From positions 131,063-150,552 of the forward strand of contig JAHBMJ010005723.1 in NCBI GenBank assembly GCA_018398765.1: a DNA stretch of 19,490 nt, in the 5' to 3' direction. How positions within the stretch are numbered: position 1 is the stretch's first letter; the number at the start of each line of letters is the position of its first letter. Shown here piece after piece: positions 8,745 through 17,421 of the stretch. The notes beneath the pieces were generated by a model. That model had not been told where the DNA came from, made no database searches, and saw nothing but the letters and a program-made list of their open reading frames with translations. The translations under genes were made by a program, and so were the position numbers. The DNA is from Chromera velia. Lineage: Eukaryota > Sar > Chromeraceae.

Positions 8745-10998
8745 TTACATCTTCAGCTCCTTGGGCTTCTCCCAGAGGATGTCGGTCTCGTCACGTCCGA
8801 AGTGGCTGTAGGCAGCGGTCTTCTGGAAGATGGGTTTCTGCACACACATACAACAGGAAGAGGCATCAATCACAGCATTCAGCCAGCAAGTGCCTTCCAG
8901 GACGACAACAGGAAGAGGCATCAATCAAAGCATTCAGCCAGCAAGGGCCTTCCAGGACAACAACAGGAAGAGGCATCAATCAAAGCATTCAGCCAGCAAG
9001 TGCCTTCCAGGACAACAGGAAGAGGCATCAATCAAAGCATTCAGCCAGCAAGTGCCTTCCAGCAGGACTGCAGTCAGGAGGACAATGTGCGCTTCCGAAG
9101 TCGTGCATCGCATGATCTCCCATGATTCGAATGGCGCACACACACACAAATTACATGGCACACGCAAAGAGAGAGGGTCACGGAGAGAAGCATCAAAGTG
9201 GATGGACGCATCGACAAAAAGATACTTCCATCATAGAATACGGAAAATAAAGCAAAAAAAAAAGCGGGGAGAGACCAGGACCAGTCCGGCCACCGAAAGA
9301 GAGGCGGCAAACGAGAGAGCACAGTAGACCAGGCAGGCAAAACGAAAAAGCACTGCACAGCAGAAAAGACAAGGGCGTGACAGCAAAAGAACAAACAAGG
9401 CGGGGTCCTGGCTGTTGAAACCAATGGAAGACCCTTCTCATCTGCCTTCCTTTCTGCTTCACGGACTCCAAACGTCACTGCTTTTGTGCCTCCATTTAGA
9501 AATTCATTCATTCCTCCTGTACTCCCACCCCCCCACCCCCTACCTACCTTGAGTTCCAGATCTCTCTGGATGCACCCAGGACGGAAGTCGAAGGAGGCCT
9601 GGATGATCTCCAGGATCTTCTCATCTGTGTACCCGGCCTTGTGGGTCCCGTACGTGTCGACGAACATGGACAGGGGGTGAGCGACACCGATGGAGTACGA
9701 GACCTGGACAAGGCAGCGCTTGGCGAGTCCGGCTGCAACAACGGACTTGGCGGCCCAGCGAGCAGCGTAGGCGGCAGAGCGGTCGACCTTGGTGGTGTCC
9801 TTTCCAGAGAAGGCACCACCACCGTGCGCACCCCAACCGCCATAGGTATCAATGATGATCTTGCGGCCAGTGAGGCCGGCGTCTCCGTGGGGGCCTCCGA
9901 TGACGAAGCGCCCAGAGGGGTTCAGGTGGAAGATGGTGTCGTCGTCCATCAACTTGGCAGGGACAATAGGGTCAATGACGTGCTTGCGGAGTTCGGCACG
10001 GAGGTAGTCGTTGGAGACATCTGGGGAGTGCTGAGTGGAGATGACGATGGTGTGAATTCTCTGAGGGACGCACTCGCCGTCGGGCATCTTCTTGTACTCG
10101 ACGGTAACTTGGGTCTTTCCGTCAGGGCGAAGGAAGGGGCAGGTTCCGTTCTTCCTCACGTCAGTCAGACGCTTTCCAAGCTTCGTGGAAAGGTCGTGTG
10201 TGAGGGGCATGAGGGAGTCAGTCTCAGTGCATGCATAACCGAACATATGGCCCTGGTCTCCTGCGCCGATCTCCTCCACTGACTTGTTCACGTGGACGGC
10301 GTTTGCGATTTCAGGTGACTGCTCCTCGATGGCGACGATGACGTTCATCGTTCTGTAGTCGAGACCCTTGTCGGGAGAGTCATATCCGATCTGTCTGCAA
10401 GTCTCTCTGACAACCTTCTCGTAGTCCACCTTGGCCTTGGTGGTGATCTCACCGAAGACCATCACGAGGTTGGTCTTGCAGCAGGTCTCGCAAGCAACCT
10501 GCAGGGAAGATGCGACAAGAAAAGAAATGAGAAGAAGAAGAAGAGGAAGAGCGAGCAGCTCCGGGAGGCAAGGTGGGAGGACGAGACGGACAAAGCAGAA
10601 GTAGAGACAGGACATAACCCAGTTCAGCGGACTGCAGCAGCCCTTTTGACAAGAGGAGAGAAGCATGCGCCAGGGCTTCTTGTGTGCTGGCGAAAACTCG
10701 GGCTGTTGATCCCCCTTGCCAGACAGAACAGAGAGAGAGAGGAAAGGGAAAGGGAGAGACTCACTCACCCTAGAGTCAGGGTCCTGGGAGAGGCAGGCGT
10801 CAAGGACAGCATCAGAAACCTGATCGCAGAGCTTGTCGGGGTGGCCCTGCAGAGAACAGACATGCAGAGGTGAGTTTGATCGAACAGTACAGTGGAGAGA
10901 AGCCGCTTTGAGAGCAAGTTTGAACGCACCTCGTTCACAGACTCAGAGGTGAAGAGGAAGTTGCCGGGAGCAGGGGGCTTGGGGACTCCGCCGGACAT
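8745..10998 (-). CDS. S-adenosylmethionine synthetase (methionine adenosyltransferase), four exons
   Basis: Catalyses ATP + methionine + water to S-adenosylmethionine, phosphate and diphosphate, the source of methyl groups in the cytosol. Exons on the minus strand: 10998-10930, 10846-10769, 10498-9548, 8837-8745 (stop TAA 8747-8745). All introns (83, 270 and 710 bp) are phase 0 with GT-AG ends, giving 23+26+317+30 = 396 residues, the usual family length. Landmarks: [15 protein letters not shown] across the first junction (GHPDK at 24-28, ATP binding), signature [12 protein letters not shown] at 127-138, phosphate-loop signature GGGAFSGKD at 275-283 followed by [12 protein letters not shown], and the C-terminal [10 protein letters not shown] in exon 4. 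The start codon is the only Met before the conserved N-terminal strand. No lesion is seen; all catalytic blocks are present. Signature 1 has His where many homologues have Leu or Ile. Confidence 0.97.
8838..9547 (-). other. SAM synthetase intron 3 (710 bp)
   Basis: Donor CTCAAG|GTAGGT (GT at 9547-9546) and acceptor TGTGTGTGCAG|AAACCC (AG at 8839-8838). Splicing joins residues 366 and 367 in phase 0 and is required, because the reading frame runs on into non-homologous Gly-rich sequence and the conserved C-terminal YSHFGR block lies only in the last exon. It is by far the longest intron of the gene and carries a minisatellite beside its 3' splice site. Confidence 0.93.
8852..9066. repeat. Minisatellite, four copies of a 52-55 bp unit, inside SAM synthetase intron 3
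   Basis: Units start at 8852, 8907, 8962 and 9014 (spacings 55, 55, 52) and each opens with AACAGGAAGAGGCATCAATC on the plus strand. Copies differ by single substitutions and by a 3-base step at the junction. The array ends 14 bases inside the intron's acceptor. Its lengths make all three plus-strand frames open, so open frames here are a by-product of the repeat. Confidence 0.95.
10499..10768 (-). other. SAM synthetase intron 2 (270 bp)
   Basis: Donor TCTAGG|GTGAGT (GT at 10768-10767) and acceptor TTCCCTGCAG|GTTGCT (AG at 10500-10499), phase 0. On the transcript strand it contains a CTTCTTCTTCTTCTCATTTC tract ahead of the acceptor. Confidence 0.93.
10847..10929 (-). other. SAM synthetase intron 1 (83 bp)
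   Basis: Donor AACGAG|GTGCGT (GT at 10929-10928) and acceptor TCTCTGCAG|GGCCAC (AG at 10848-10847), phase 0. It splits the conserved SESVNEGHPDK block exactly between Glu and Gly, so the boundary is fixed by protein conservation. Confidence 0.94.
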
Positions 10999-11635
10999 TT
11001 TGAATTGTTTGGTTTGAATTCGTTGGCAACAAGGGGAGCTGGGTTCGATGGGTCCTCTTTCTTTGGAGTCGGGCGCGTCTTTACGTGTATGGGGAGGGAG
11101 GGGAAGGGCAGGAACAAGCGGCAAACCCGAAGGAAGAGGTGTGGGAGACAGCTGTGAAGAAAAATTATAATTTTTAGCCCCGTATACGCGTCTCTATCGG
11201 TAGCACGCGAAACATCGCGAAACCGCCCGCGGCATGGGGGAGCGCGTAAAGTGAGTTTGGACCAGGGTACGCATTGCGTAATTTTGGTCCTCGATATCTT
11301 GACGCACGCACGTGAACGCCGCACTGAACGGCAGACTGATTTCTGAGGTGCCTTGGGACATTCGGGGACCGCCTGAAGTCTAAGGAAGCCCGGGCCGTTC
11401 ATTCCTCTTCTCGGTGATTTCAGTATCAGCCACCAAGTCTGGCACTTGGCCTGTCATGCCACTGCTAAGAAGAGGTCAATCTCACCAGAACTTGAAGCAG
11501 TGAGTCCACAAAACCCTTTTTCTGCGGTGCTTGAGCCGACAACAGAAATTCTTCATTTGCTCAGTGTGTCCGTCAGAGCAACTCAGTCTCCTTTGAGAAG
11601 TTTGCCCTCAGAAACTCGATCCCTCGGCCATCATC
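10999..11635. promoter_or_regulatory. Head-to-head intergenic region, likely shared promoter
   Basis: The SAM synthetase start (10998, minus) and the start of the coiled-coil gene (11636, plus) point away from each other across 637 bp with no other gene. Visible candidate elements: a 16-bp perfect palindrome AAAAATTATAATTTTT at 11160-11175, the palindrome CGTATACG at about 11181-11188, and two CGCGAAAC words 10 bp apart at 11206-11213 and 11216-11223. Which of these act as promoter elements cannot be told from sequence alone. Open frames here lack any domain. Confidence 0.55.
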
Positions 11636-12232
11636 ATGGAAGAATCCTTGAGGGCATCCTCCGATGAGGAACTGCTTGTCATGTACAAGCGCATGCAAAA
11701 AAGTCACGAAAGTGAGTGGTCGAAGGAAAACCAAGAAGACAGGAGACGGATACGTCCACCTCCCGCAACTCAGTGTCCTTATCCGACGAGTTAGGTAGAC
11801 CGACGTTTTTCTTGTATTTTTGTTGACTGCAGACTTCTCAGCCCTTTTTGAGGAGTTGGAGGTCGAGGAGAAAAGTCTTCGGATGCAAAATGCGGAACTG
11901 CAGGTGCGTCTCTGTAGATTGCTGCCGATTGACCCCGAACCTTTTTCATTTTCTGCCGTCTCCGTCATGCTCAACACACCAGCCGCAGTCAGAGTGATGG
12001 ATTAAGAGTCGTGGAATTCGCAAACACGTGGAACGCTGGATTTCGCCTTCTCTTTGCTGTTCGGAACTGCAGCACACCCTGGATGACATGGTGAAAAGCG
12101 CAGCTCGACTTCATGTGACGAGTCGACAATCCACAGCGCTCGCAGAGGCCCCGGGCCGAATGGTCAAGAACCTCATGAAGTCCGTCAGCCCCTCTACCCT
12201 GTTTCCTTTTGTCTCTCTTGTCTCTCCCTCTT

Positions 12233-12324
<92 letters not shown>

Positions 12325-15300
12325 CCTCTTTCTCTCAGAGAGTGTGTTTGTCCGTCTTCTCCGCTACTCGTCTGTCTCTTTTTCAGCGTTCCTCAGTGCG
12401 TGTGCGTGTGTCTTTATCTGACCGTCTCCCCCCCCCTTTTTCTCTCTCTCGTTGAATGGGACAGAATGTTTTTCAGGCGGTTGGGGGGGTAGTTCGGTGG
12501 GTGGGAGTGAGGTCATTTGGGATATTCCTGGTAGTGCTTGGACCTGCACCCGTCTTTCTTTCTCCAGCCCTCTCAACACTGCGTGCTCCGACTTTTCTTT
12601 TCTTGTCGCTGCAAAGCTTGGCTAACTGACTGACTGACTGACTGACTCACTGACTGACTGCCTAACCGACTGACTGACTGACTAACTGACTGACTGGTTG
12701 ACTGACTGACTGGCTGTCATCGCAGCGCCCTTTCGGAAGATCACAGGAAGTCCGTGAAAGTCAGCGACCACATTGGCGACCTGAGTGCTCTCCCGGTCGG
12801 TCGGTCAGGTTGGAGGTCTGTCTGGTCTGTGGATTCTGAGTTTGGTTGGCGGTGCTCGATTGACGCATGGACCCGAAAATGGAAATGCTGACCTCTTTTC
12901 TCCTGTGCGTCTGCTGTTGCTACTCTGCCCTTCCTCGTGTGAACGTGCCTATGGGGTTGACGGCGTTAACGAAGGACGGATACAGGCAAGCAAGTCAGGG
13001 ATCTACTCAAGTATTGCCTCCATGTTTTGGCACTCTCAAATCCCACTGGTGTTCTCGTTGTGTGTCCGCCCCCCTTGTCATCGAACTTTGCATTCACAGA
13101 GCAACCAACAAACGTCGGCTGCCGCACCCTCCACGACGGAGACAGAGAGTGCGCACTCCTCCAGTTCTGTCACTGAAGGAACAGAGAACACCATTCGCCG
13201 TGCCTCAACTTCCAACAGTGAGAACGACTCTGGGTTTGGGGGAGGTTTCCTGTTGAGGCTCACGAAGATGGCGAACTCAGCAACGGCTCTTTCAAGATCC
13301 GCTTTGGGTCCCCAGCCACCTCGACAGCACGTCAGCCTGCATGTCTGCATCGAATTCGCTCTGCAGCTTTTTCCCCCTCCACACATGAATGTACCTACAA
13401 ATCGGATCACCTCACATGAATGTACCTACAAATCGGATCACCTCACATGAATGTACCTACAAATCGGATCACCTCACATGAATGTACCTACAAATCGGAT
13501 CACCTCACATGAATGTACCTACATATCGGATTACCTCAAGTCCCTCCGACCTTTTGCCGCCCGGTCAGTGTTCCCATCCCTTGCAGCGTCCCATCTCACA
13601 TACTCTCATAACGTTCGTGTATACCTTCGAACGTATGTATGGATGTCCGCGTAAATGTATGCATGTGTGCGTTCGTGTTGCGTGTTCAGATGGGGCATCG
13701 TGCGAGTGCTATAGGGCACCACAGCGAGGAGGCTCTTGTGAAAATGGAGATTGCTGCTGCTGAGGAGAGGCAGAGGAGAGAGAGGGCGAGGAGAAACAGA
13801 GGGGCGCTGTTCGGAACGGCCGGAGAAGGAGACAGAGAAAGGGAGAGAGAAAGACACAGAGGTGTCACTCCAGGCGGCAGTAATGGGCCTTCTGCTGTGT
13901 CTACGGAGAGAAAGAGGAGGACGACATCATCGTCCGGTGGAGTCGCTTCTTTTGGTCAGGCTAGCTGGTCGGGAGTGGTTTCCGTAACTGCACACACACA
14001 CACACACGCGGCTCACTTCGGGGGTCCTCTATCGCACGAACGCGTCGGCACATGCATGGACCGACCTCCCATGCATGCACCTCTTTGCACACGCGGACGC
14101 ACACGTACATGGCAGTATCCCAGTGATTCTGTCTCCACCTCTGCAGTTGCATCTCTAACTCCTTTTCCATCTACCCGTCTCTATCTTTCGATCTCTTTCG
14201 CACAGAAGCACACGTTGACGTGTTCATGTATGAACACATGCGTCAACACACTTACGTCCATGCAGAAAGAGAGTGGACACACTCGCAGTCGTTTCACATG
14301 CAATATACGCTTGCTCGCTGGTCCTCCGCTACTCTTTCGCGCACTTTGCCGTTCCTGCGCCGCCCCCTTCTCCTGCAGGGCATACACTTCCGGGAACCTG
14401 GCTGGAACAATTAAGCTTGAAGATCTATCTCAGAATAGTTAGTTCCTGTCTCTCGATTCCGTTGTCCTGCCTGACGTCATTCTTCTCGCCCCCCCCCTTC
14501 CTGTGTTCTTTGCAGGCCCTTCAGAGAACGACAGCGAAGCCGCAAGGGTAGAGAGGAACAGACGGAGAGGGGTGCCTGAGACACCCACCGTCAACAGCTC
14601 TGACAGCAGACCTTCTCAGAAGGGAACGCGAATTTTGGATCTCTCCCAGAGCCAGAGGAAAGGTGTGACTTCTCAAGCTGGGAAGCCCAGGTGGCAAGAG
14701 GCCGCCGGCGGGTTCATGAAAGCTTCCTTCAATCGAGCGGTTGCGCTTGCCTCGTCCTCCTTTCAGGCTACAGGCCACAAGCGGGGGCAAGAGGAGGGGG
14801 GGGGTGTCGAAGCGAGCGTGCAAGTGGCACATGGCGGTGGAGACGAAAAAGGAACAGCATCATGTCCCCAAGTGGGTCTGACATTTTTTTTTGCAGCGTC
14901 TGTTTGTCAATTGTTTCTGGCTTGTCAATTTCAATTTTCAGAGAAAAAACAAGAACAATGTCGTTCATTTTCAAAGAGGAAACAAGAACAATGTCGTTCA
15001 TTTTCAAACAGGAAACAAGAAGAGTGTCAAAACAGACTTCTCCCTCTCTTTTGTTTTTCTCTGAGGAGGATTTGTGTTTGACTCGCTTCCTTTCTTTGTA
15101 CTGTGTCTGACTCGCTTCCTTTCTTTGTACTGTGTCTGACTCGCTTCCTTTCTTTGTACTGTGTCTGACTCGCTCCTTTTTGCGCTCCCGTTTGTGTAGC
15201 AGCGCGCGGAGTGCGAAGTGGAGGACGTGACGCCCTCAGGACGGCCGTCTGTGAAAAAGGGTCAGCCATCGTCGCCTCTCTTTCTCTCTCTGTCTCTCTC

Positions 15301-16054
15301 TCTCTGTCTGTCTCTCTTTTTTCTCTCTCTTTGTGCGCGTGTGCGTTTGGTGCGTGCGTGTGGGCGGGGAGTCGTGGTCTGTTTGACACTGCGCGCACAC
15401 GATACTCTGCCGGGTGGCACCTCTGGGAGAACTGTACTGAAATACGTCGCTTTTGTGCTTTCCCACTTGTTCAATTGCATATCTCGCCATCCCTTTCCGT
15501 CTCTCTCGCTGTCTTCGCGAAGAAACAAAATGCATCCGCGTCCTTCTGAAGATCTGTTTTCCTACTGCTTTTGGACAGACAAAAATGGTCATACAATTTC
15601 AATAAAGAAACGGATCTGATGCGTGGTGGCAGCCGCAAACTCACAATTTCAATAAAGAAACGGATCTGATGCGTGGTGGCAGCCGCAAACTCACATACAC
15701 AGAGTCGAATGACAAGAGAGAACGCGCAGGAGAGAAAGAAAACATTCTATTTGATTCCATTGTCTCCATCTTCCCTTTTTTCCTCGTTCTTCTTTTCTCC
15801 ATCTGTCCTGGGTTTCCTCAGTTTCCTTCACGGCAGGCGTCCCGACTTTCAACATCGGTTCCGAGGACGGCGGCAGCGTGAGGGGGTCCGAGCTAAACGA
15901 CGCGAGACCAGAGGGGGGCGATGCAGAAGTGGTGCCCCCGGGAGATCGGGCAAGAGGAGTGGAGGAAGAGGAGGAACCGGACAGGCAGTCAGAGGGCCTG
16001 GATGCTTTTTGGGACGACGACGACGCGATTGAGGGGGTCAGACAGACAGACTGA
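11636..16054 (+). CDS. Coiled-coil / low-complexity protein of unknown function, ten exons
   Basis: Proposed exons: 11636-11711, 11833-11903, 12073-12179, 12726-12795, 13100-13330, 13690-13967, 14379-14437, 14516-14871, 15200-15260, 15837-16054. All introns are GT-AG; the phases chain without a break to TGA 16052-16054, giving 508 residues. The ATG has an in-frame TGA at 11594-11596 upstream and a G at +4. The product starts with a Glu/Leu-rich helical segment typical of coiled coil (residues 1-108), then a Ser/Thr-rich stretch (109-185), an Arg/Glu-rich segment (about 200-240), Ser-rich linkers, and an acidic C-terminus containing AFWDDDDAIE. No signal peptide or membrane helix is seen. I do not recognise the family. 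Alternatives: exon 8 may read on to a stop at 15079-15081, exon 5 and 6 ends may shift, and a donor at 16037 (GTCAGA) could splice past the stop into the exons at 16966 onward. Confidence 0.6.
12236..12321. repeat. (CT)n/(TTTC)n microsatellite in intron 3
   Basis: About 86 bp of nearly pure CT dinucleotides interrupted by four TTTC units, inside the proposed intron 12180-12725 of the coiled-coil gene. The long open frame over it encodes only Ser-Leu runs. Confidence 0.97.
12622..12718. repeat. (GACT)n tetranucleotide microsatellite in intron 3
   Basis: Imperfect array of CTGA/GACT units with scattered substitutions, running up to within about 10 bp of the proposed acceptor of exon 4 (AG at 12724-12725). 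Its plus strand supplies repeated CTGAC words, which resemble branch-point consensus. Confidence 0.95.
13383..13537. repeat. Minisatellite, five copies of a 31-bp unit, in intron 5
   Basis: Exact 31-bp spacing: units start at 13383, 13414, 13445, 13476 and 13507, each beginning ACATGAATGTACCTACAAAT. The last copy has two substitutions. It lies inside the proposed intron 13331-13689. Because 31 is not a multiple of three, open frames over it are incidental. Confidence 0.97.
14934..15032. repeat. Three copies of a 33-bp unit in intron 8
   Basis: Units start at 14934, 14967 and 15000. The period is a multiple of three and the exon 8 frame stays open through it as an 11-residue repeat around KQEQCRSFS, up to TGA 15079-15081. 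I place it in an intron because the donor-like CAA|GTGGGT at 14871/14872 lets the frame continue to the acidic end, but retention would give a truncated protein with this repeat as its tail. Confidence 0.9.
15073..15178. repeat. 29-bp minisatellite, about 3.5 copies, in intron 8
   Basis: Units start at 15073, 15102, 15131 and 15160 (the last partial), each with TGTGTCTGACTCGCTTCCTT. The array ends about 20 bp before the proposed acceptor of exon 9 (AG at 15198-15199). Confidence 0.95.
15593..15692. repeat. Tandem duplication of a 50-bp unit in intron 9
   Basis: Two adjacent copies offset by exactly 50 bp, containing AATAAAGAAACGGATCTGAT at 15601 and 15651. Each copy carries an AATAAA. It lies in the proposed intron 15261-15836. 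Confidence 0.95.
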
Positions 16055-16965
16055 AAGAAAGAAACATGAGACGCAGCAGCAGCAGCAGGATGAGAAAGAT
16101 GAATCAACAGCCAGGGCCCATTATTGATCATTCAGGAAGCCGCGCTTCGTTGCTTTTGAAGAAAAGGGAGACACATAGCATTCTTGTCAACAATTTGTTC
16201 TGTTGTTTGTCTCTCCGTCTTGAGAATGAGCTGAGCCTCTACGGTCTTATTCATCGATATGCTATACTACTGAAGGGAAAGGGAAGCATGCGCAGATTGA
16301 CGTACCTTCTCGACAAAGAGAAAGGGATGGAAGACAACGGAGAAGCACTCAATTTTCTCTTTTCTCTATCTTGGAGCTGTTAGTTTGGCGGCAGAAAGCC
16401 GGGAAGAAGAGGAAGCGAAGGTGTGGTTTGTGGGCTGTCTCGCTAATTGATCTTTCGAGGATCAGCCATTCATAAGAAGAAAGAATCAGACGTGCAGTCA
16501 AACGATGCTGGATGGACAGCTAGTTGGGTGAGATGGTGGATCATACTTCCATCTGCCTGCCTGCCTGTCTGTGCCTTCTCTTGCCTGTGTGTGTCCTCTC
16601 TTTCTTTCTTGCAGAATCCCCCTCTCATCAAACTGACCGTTGAGCTCCGTCAGTCGATTTGCTGATCTCTTCTTTTTTTTCTCTCTCTTTGTTTGATTTG
16701 ATCACATTTTGTTTGTCCCGATCCTTTTTTTTCAGCCATATTTGGGTCATCGACGGAGGAAAAAAAAAACAAACAAGGCAACAACCAATCCACTAACTAG
16801 TCTTTTTGGACGTCGGCGGGAGCTAAACATCTCACACCGTGATACGACCTCTCTCTCTCTTTTTTTCTCTCTCTCTACAGGAATTCTCTCTCCGCCTGTG
16901 CGCCCCTCGTCGCGCGCTTTTCTCAACCTCTGTTTTTGTGTCTCTCTGCCATCCTGTTTCTGCAG
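16055..16965 (+). other. Intergenic region or long intron
   Basis: No exon could be fixed. The left part may be the 3' untranslated region of the coiled-coil gene. Several acceptor-like sites exist (CTTGCAG near 16614, TTTTTTCAG near 16735, CTCTACAG near 16880), so one or more 5' exons of the next gene could be hidden here. A 105-codon open frame from 16066 begins with a Ser-rich CAG-repeat run and has no recognisable domain. Confidence 0.45.
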
Positions 16966-17387
16966 ATGGAGGAAGAGGAACGGCTCAAGTTGAGGTGCGC
17001 ATCGCTTCCATCTCGAGTTCTCCTTCTTCCCTTTCCTCCGTGTTCTACTTAGCTGTGCAGTTCCGGCATGCACGCTCTATCTCTCCATGGTTTCGTGTCT
17101 TCCTTTTTGTGCTCTGCCTGGCAAAATTACTGTTTTGTGTTGGAATGAATGTGAGGGCAAAACGTGCGACGGAAGAAAAAGAGCTGGTAGGACCGGCGCA
17201 ACGAATCTCGTGCAAGTGCAGGTGCAGCAAGGGATTGTTCCCTTTGTCGGCTCACGGGAGGCATTTCTGCCTGCCTGCCTGGCTGGCTGGCTGATTTCCT
17301 GCTTCCATCGCTACTTTTCTTTTCTGTCTGTAGGTGCGTGCGGAGGATTCCGTCAAGGCGGTCGCGGAGAAGTTTGTAAGAGAGCGG

Positions 17388-17421
<34 letters not shown>

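Noticed and set aside
8852-9066. Possible CRISPR array (four regular repeats)
   Set aside because: The units are contiguous with no distinct spacers, in a eukaryotic intron; this is a minisatellite.
8600-9327. Overlapping plus-strand open frames with a repeated peptide, as a repeat protein
   Set aside because: All three frames stay open because the unit itself lacks stops; they overlap the last SAM synthetase exon on the other strand and have no domain.
9074-9547. Apparent C-terminal extension of the SAM synthetase frame
   Set aside because: It is unspliced intron 3: GTAGGT follows Leu-Lys, the sequence after it is not homologous, and the conserved C-terminus is in the exon at 8745-8837.
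9641-10282. Long plus-strand open frame (213 codons) across the SAM synthetase region
   Set aside because: It is the antisense of the conserved third exon; the minus strand has unmistakable SAM synthetase motifs and a complete intron/exon structure.
10935-11402. Minus-strand open frame upstream of the SAM synthetase start
   Set aside because: It is in another frame over exon 1 and the promoter region; no similarity and no need for it.
12028-12492. Open frames rich in Ser-Leu across the CT tract
   Set aside because: Product of translating a CT microsatellite; the segment is an intron in the model.
14691-14766. An additional 76-bp intron inside exon 8 (GTGGCA to TTTCAG)
   Set aside because: Removing it shifts the frame and leads to a stop in the next exon, while reading through keeps the frame to the end of the gene. 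Not fully excluded.
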